Assembly (NCBI GenBank): GCA_903959665.1 | Contig: CAJBXY010000093.1 | Span: 1-20,212 of the forward strand | Direction of reading: 5' to 3' | DNA length: 20,212 bases | DNA from: an uncultured Solirubrobacterales bacterium | GTDB lineage: Bacteria; Actinomycetota; Thermoleophilia; Solirubrobacterales; Solirubrobacteraceae | Shown here: positions 16,429-20,212 of the stretch, one piece after another | Layout: the number at the start of each line of letters is the position of its first letter | How positions within the stretch are numbered: the first letter of the stretch is position 1 | Notes under the pieces: model-generated | The model's database searches: none | Told to the model about the DNA's origin: nothing | The model's input: only the letters and a program-made list of their open reading frames with translations | Made by a program: the position numbers and the translations under genes

Positions 16429-17822
16429 TGGCTAAGCCAAAGAAGGGTGATGCGCTGGTCATCTTCGGCGCGACCGGTGACCTAGCTTTTAAACAGATCT
16501 TCCCTGCGCTGCAGCGGATGATCATCGACGGTGAGCTCGACGTGCCGGTTGTCGGCGTTGCCCGCGAAGGCGGCCACGTGCTGCAGCTGCGTGAGCGCGC
16601 CAAGGCGAGCCTCGAAGCCAGCGCCGACGGCCTCAACAAGGCGGCGTTCAAGAAGCTCAGCTCGCTGCTGCGCTACGCGGGCGGCGATTACGCCGACCAC
16701 AACACCTTTGTTGAGCTGCAGGAAGAGCTGAAGGGCTGCAAGCGGCCGGTTCACTACCTTGCGATCCCGCCGTCGCTGTTCGGGCCGGTCGTTGGCCATC
16801 TCGGAGACGTTGGGCTTGCCGAGCAGGGCCGCGTCGTCGTCGAGAAGCCGTTCGGCCATGACCTCGCTTCGGCCGAGCAGCTCAACGACCAGCTGCACGC
16901 CGTCTTCCCGGAGGACCGGATCTTCCGCATCGACCATTTCCTCGGCAAGACGCCGGTTGAGAACATTCTCTTCTTCCGCTTTGCCAACACCTTCCTTGAG
17001 CCGGTCTGGAACCGCGACCATGTTCGCCAGATTCAGATCACGATGGCCGAGGACTTCGACGTTGCCGACCGCGGCTCGTTCTACGACGCCGTTGGCACGA
17101 TCCGCGACGTAATCGAGAACCACCTCTTCCAGGTCTTGACGCTGGTCGCGATGGATCCGTTCAGCGGCCACGGCGACTCGGCATTGCGCGAGGAGAAGGC
17201 ACGCTTCCTGCGCGGCGTTCGCACGCTCAAGCCGAAGGACATCGTCCGCGGCCAGTACACCGGCTACCGCAAGACGAAGGGCGTAGCGCCGAACTCCAAG
17301 ACCGAGACCTACACGGCGATGAAACTGCACATCGACACTTGGCGCTGGGCCGACGTGCCGGTCTTGATCCGCGCCGGCAAGTGCCTTCCGGTGACGGCAA
17401 CTGAGATTGTCGTCGAGCTGAAGACGCCGCCGGAGAAGCTCTTTCCCAAGGATCACCCGCGTGGCAACCGGATGCGCTTCCAGATCAACCCGCAGGTGAT
17501 CGTCTCGATTGAAGTTCAGTCGCGCAAGCCGACCGTCGACACCTTTGAGGTTGAGGACATTGAGCTGGCAGCGGTGCGCCAGGAAGCCCACCAGATCCCG
17601 CCGTACCAGCGGCTTCTGTCGGCGGCGCTCGAAGGTGATCACGATCTCTTCGCCACGCAGGGAACGATCGATGAGGCATGGCGGATCGTCGACCCAATCC
17701 TTGGCAACGCGACACCGATTTATCCATACAGGCGCGGCTCATGGGGCCCGAAAGAGGCAGACCGCTTGGCGCCTGCCTCCGGTTGGATCGCGCCGCACAT
17801 GCATGACGAACCGTCCAAATAA
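16428..17822 (+). CDS. zwf: Glucose-6-phosphate 1-dehydrogenase
   Basis: Zwf oxidises glucose-6-phosphate to 6-phosphogluconolactone, the entry to the oxidative pentose phosphate pathway. The 464-residue protein has the nucleotide-binding FGATGDLAFKQIFPAL (from 13), VVGVAREGG with Arg46, matching the arginine that contacts the NADP+ 2'-phosphate in the Leuconostoc enzyme, VVEKPFGHDL, and the active-site signature RIDHFLGK (167-174, Lys174). It ends somewhat shorter than the E. coli enzyme (about 490) but with a complete C-terminal domain (PYRRGSWGPKEAD). Translation starts at GTG 16428 with GGGAG 6 nt upstream. No lactonase or OpcA gene follows; tal starts 24 nt after the stop. Confidence 0.96.
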   Translation: MAKPKKGDALVIFGATGDLAFKQIFPALQRMIIDGELDVPVVGVAREGGHVLQLRERAKASLEASADGLNKAAFKKLSSLLRYAGGDYADHNTFVELQEELKGCKRPVHYLAIPPSLFGPVVGHLGDVGLAEQGRVVVEKPFGHDLASAEQLNDQLHAVFPEDRIFRIDHFLGKTPVENILFFRFANTFLEPVWNRDHVRQIQITMAEDFDVADRGSFYDAVGTIRDVIENHLFQVLTLVAMDPFSGHGDSALREEKARFLRGVRTLKPKDIVRGQYTGYRKTKGVAPNSKTETYTAMKLHIDTWRWADVPVLIRAGKCLPVTATEIVVELKTPPEKLFPKDHPRGNRMRFQINPQVIVSIEVQSRKPTVDTFEVEDIELAAVRQEAHQIPPYQRLLSAALEGDHDLFATQGTIDEAWRIVDPILGNATPIYPYRRGSWGPKEADRLAPASGWIAPHMHDEPSK

Positions 17823-17846
17823 CAGCGGCTAAGGAGCGATAAAGCA

Positions 17847-18932
17847 ATGAAAGCGACACAGGCCCTCCACGAAGCGGGCCAGAGCCTTTGGCTCGACAAC
17901 ATCACGCGAACGCTGCTCGACGAGGGCACGCTGGCGAAGTACATCGCCGAGCTGAGCGTCACAGGGTTGACCTCAAACCCGACGATCTTCGAGAAGGCGA
18001 TCACCGGCGGCGACAGCTATGACGAGCAGGTTCACAGCTTCCACGGCAGCGAGATGACCGATGAGCAGGTCTTCTTTGAGGCCGCGATCGCCGACCTTCA
18101 GCGCGCCGCCGACCTGTTCGGCGACATTCACACCCGGACCGACAACCTCGACGGTTTCGTTTCGCTCGAGGTGTCGCCCGAGCTGGCCTACGACACGGAC
18201 GCCACCGTCGCCCAGGCGAAGGAGCTCCACGCGAAAGTTGATCGCTCCAACGTTTTCATCAAGATTCCCGGCACGCCCGAGGGGCTGCCGGCGATCAGCG
18301 CCGCAATCCATGCCGGGATCCCGGTCAATGTGACGCTGCTCTTCAACAGCGCCCACGCACTCGCCGCAGCCGATGCCTATTACACAGGCCTTGAGCGCCG
18401 CGTCGCCGATGGCCTCTCGCCGAACATCCAGTCGGTCGCATCGCTCTTTATGAGCCGCTGGGACGTTGCCGTTGCCGACCAAGCGCCGGCCAACCTGAAG
18501 GACAAGCTGGGCCTCGCAATCGGTGGCCGCGCCTACCGCGACTACCGCGACCTGCTCGCCTCGGAGCGCGTTCAGGCCCTGATGAACGAAGGCGCACGGC
18601 CGCAGCGACTGCTTTGGGCCAGCACCGGCACGAAGGATCCGGAAGCCTCCGACACGCTCTACATCGCCGGGCTCGCTGCTCCATACACCGTCAACACGAT
18701 GCCCGAGCAGACATTGCTCGACTACGGCGATCACGGCCCAACTCCGGTAGTCGTGATGGATCCCGACGGCGGCGACTGCGAGCAGGTTCTCAGCGAGTTT
18801 GAGGCTGCTGGTGTTGACTTGGACGCGCTCGCGGCGAAGCTGCAGAGCGACGGCGCAAGCTCGTTCGTCAACTCGTGGACGACGCTGATCGAAGCGATCA
18901 AAACCAAGCGTTCAGACCTCGCAGGGGAGTAG
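17847..18932 (+). CDS. tal: Transaldolase
   Basis: Transaldolase moves a dihydroxyacetone unit between sedoheptulose-7-phosphate and glyceraldehyde-3-phosphate, giving fructose-6-phosphate and erythrose-4-phosphate. The 361-residue protein has Asp17 in SLWLDNI, the TSNPTIF signature (42-48), and the Schiff-base lysine Lys139 in NVFIKIPGTPEGLPAI. The length matches the long actinobacterial/cyanobacterial form (about 370). AAGGAG at 17830-17835 lies 10-11 nt before the ATG, a strong ribosome site. pgi starts 5 nt after the stop. The product fructose-6-phosphate is the substrate of the next enzyme, Pgi. Confidence 0.96.
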   Translation: MKATQALHEAGQSLWLDNITRTLLDEGTLAKYIAELSVTGLTSNPTIFEKAITGGDSYDEQVHSFHGSEMTDEQVFFEAAIADLQRAADLFGDIHTRTDNLDGFVSLEVSPELAYDTDATVAQAKELHAKVDRSNVFIKIPGTPEGLPAISAAIHAGIPVNVTLLFNSAHALAAADAYYTGLERRVADGLSPNIQSVASLFMSRWDVAVADQAPANLKDKLGLAIGGRAYRDYRDLLASERVQALMNEGARPQRLLWASTGTKDPEASDTLYIAGLAAPYTVNTMPEQTLLDYGDHGPTPVVVMDPDGGDCEQVLSEFEAAGVDLDALAAKLQSDGASSFVNSWTTLIEAIKTKRSDLAGE

Positions 18933-18937
18933 CGATA

Positions 18938-20212
18938 ATGGAAATCAAGCAGACACGCCTCGACGAGCTGCCCTCGTGGGCGGCGCTGGAAGCCAATGCC
19001 GCGGAGCTGAAAGGTCAGAGCCTCGCCTCGATGTTCGACGCCGACGCCAGTCGCGCCGACGAGATGTCGGTCGACTTTGGCGGCTACCACTACGACTACT
19101 CGAAGCAGCTCGCAAGCCCTGAGACGATCAAGCTGCTGATCGCCTGCGCCCGTGAGGCCGGGATCGAAGAGCGGATCAAGGCGATGTTCGCCGGCGAGGC
19201 GATCAACGTCTCCGAGGATCGCTCGGTGCTGCACCTAGCGCTGCGCGCGCCGAAGGGTGACGAGATCATCGTTGACGGCGTCAACGTCGTCGACCAGGTC
19301 CACGAAGTGCTCGACCGTATGGGCGACTTCACCGACAAAATTCGCTCCGGCGAGTGGAAGGGCGCTACCGGCAAGCCGATCCGCAACGTTGTCAACATTG
19401 GCATCGGCGGCTCACACCTTGGCCCCGAGATGGCGACGATCGCGCTTTCGCATTACAGCGACCGCGGGATGAATTTCCGTTTCGTCTCCAACGTTGACGG
19501 CAGCGACTTTGCTGAGAAGACGCTCGACCTCGACCCCGAAGAGACGCTCTTCATCATCGTTTCGAAAACCTTCGTCACGCTCGAGACGCTGACCAACGCC
19601 GGCACTGCGCGCGAGTGGATCGTTGACGCGCTCGGCGAGGACTCGGTTGAGCATCACTTCGTAGCCGTCTCAACCAACGCCGAGGGCGTTGCCAAGTTCG
19701 GCATCAACACCGACAACATGTTCGGTTTCTGGGATTGGGTTGGCGGCCGCTATTCGATGGACAGTTCGGTCGGCCTGACGATCATGTGCGCGATCGGGCG
19801 CGAGAACTTCGCCGAGATGCTGGCCGGCTTCAACGCCGTCGATGAGCACCTGCGCAGCGCTCCGCTGGAACAGAACATGCCTGTACTGATGGGCCTCGTC
19901 GGCGTTTGGAACCGCAACCTGCTGAACCTGCCGACCGTCGCGATCCTCCCTTACGTCGCTGAGATGGCGCGCTTCCCGGCCTACCTGCAGCAGCTCGAGA
20001 TGGAGTCGAACGGCAAGCACGTGATGCTCAACGGTGACCAGGTCGGCTGGGATACGGCTGCCGTCTTCTGGGGAGAGCCGGGCACCAACGGCCAGCACGC
20101 CTTCTACCAGATGATCCACCAGGGAACCGAGATCGTTCCGACCGAGTTCATCGGCTTCTGCGACCCGATCTACCCGCTCGGCAACCATCACGATCTGCTG
20201 ATGGCGAACATG
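18938..20212 (+). CDS. pgi: Glucose-6-phosphate isomerase (3' end beyond the window)
   Basis: Pgi interconverts glucose-6-phosphate and fructose-6-phosphate, joining glycolysis to the pentose phosphate enzymes encoded just upstream. 425 residues are visible of about 540. Seen are NIGIGGSHLGP (SIS domain, 155-159 region), SKTFVTLET, DWVGGRYSMDSSVGL, the catalytic Glu356 in LEMESNGK, and His387 in GEPGTNGQHAFYQMIHQGT; the 31-residue spacing of these two matches E. coli and animal enzymes. The catalytic lysine near the C-terminus lies outside the window. The RYSMDSS wording differs from the usual RYSxWSA signature. AGGGGAG at 18923-18929 lies 8 nt before the ATG and partly inside the end of tal, so translation is probably coupled. 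Confidence 0.95.
   Translation, partial: MEIKQTRLDELPSWAALEANAAELKGQSLASMFDADASRADEMSVDFGGYHYDYSKQLASPETIKLLIACAREAGIEERIKAMFAGEAINVSEDRSVLHLALRAPKGDEIIVDGVNVVDQVHEVLDRMGDFTDKIRSGEWKGATGKPIRNVVNIGIGGSHLGPEMATIALSHYSDRGMNFRFVSNVDGSDFAEKTLDLDPEETLFIIVSKTFVTLETLTNAGTAREWIVDALGEDSVEHHFVAVSTNAEGVAKFGINTDNMFGFWDWVGGRYSMDSSVGLTIMCAIGRENFAEMLAGFNAVDEHLRSAPLEQNMPVLMGLVGVWNRNLLNLPTVAILPYVAEMARFPAYLQQLEMESNGKHVMLNGDQVGWDTAAVFWGEPGTNGQHAFYQMIHQGTEIVPTEFIGFCDPIYPLGNHHDLLMANM

Noticed and set aside
16482..17642. Long open frame of 386 codons on the minus strand across zwf
   Set aside because: It is fully antisense to a well-conserved zwf; the translation is Arg/Val/Leu/Asp-rich without motifs, as expected from the mirror of G+C-rich codons.
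17973..18734. 253-codon minus-strand frame inside tal
   Set aside because: Antisense shadow of a conserved transaldolase.

Overview
The window is a gene-dense, high-G+C chromosomal segment with 15 protein genes and almost no non-coding DNA; no gene-free stretch reaches 300 bases. The composition, the GTG starts, the leaderless-looking gene heads and the rpiB-gnd-zwf-tal-pgi gene set suggest an Actinomycetota chromosome, perhaps Thermoleophilia/Solirubrobacterales. That placement is an inference from gene content. No RNA gene, CRISPR array, insertion sequence, integrase or phage gene was recognised.

Layout. (1) 1-2019, minus: most of an SNF2-family ATPase with a HARP-like element near its N-terminus, cut by the left edge. 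(2) 2087-7129, plus: a GMC flavoprotein alcohol dehydrogenase/oxidase followed by three consecutive acyl-CoA dehydrogenases. The last three are tightly packed, and each has a different residue at the classical catalytic-base position (Glu, Leu, Asp). (3) 7135-7713, minus: a PAP2-type membrane phosphatase, divergent from a histidine phosphatase (7755-8342), then a type I sulfatase (8361-10049) and murB (10084-11151). (4) 11162-11368, minus: a small hypothetical protein. (5) 11459-13246 (plus) and 13160-14866 (minus): two large polytopic membrane proteins of GT-C glycosyltransferase-like appearance whose 3' ends overlap by 87 bp. (6) 14945 to the right edge, plus: rpiB-gnd-zwf-tal-pgi, a pentose-phosphate/upper-glycolysis operon with 1-nt overlaps at its head; pgi is cut by the right edge.

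How the genes work together. In the last operon, Pgi and Zwf share glucose-6-phosphate. Zwf and Gnd carry the oxidative branch, RpiB interconverts pentose phosphates, and Tal returns carbon to fructose-6-phosphate. The GMC/ACAD group looks like part of a catabolic pathway that oxidises an alcohol and then dehydrogenates acyl-CoAs, but ligase, hydratase and thiolase are not here and the substrate cannot be told. murB and the two membrane proteins are envelope functions; the PAP2 protein may be.

A recurrent signal: genes that head transcription units mostly lack a Shine-Dalgarno and carry a TANNNT hexamer 6-9 nt before the start codon, the geometry of leaderless mRNAs. Genes inside the operons carry clear GGAG-type ribosome sites. 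Nothing here amounts to a convincingly new multi-gene system; the ACAD trio and the leaderless/SD split are the points most worth testing.
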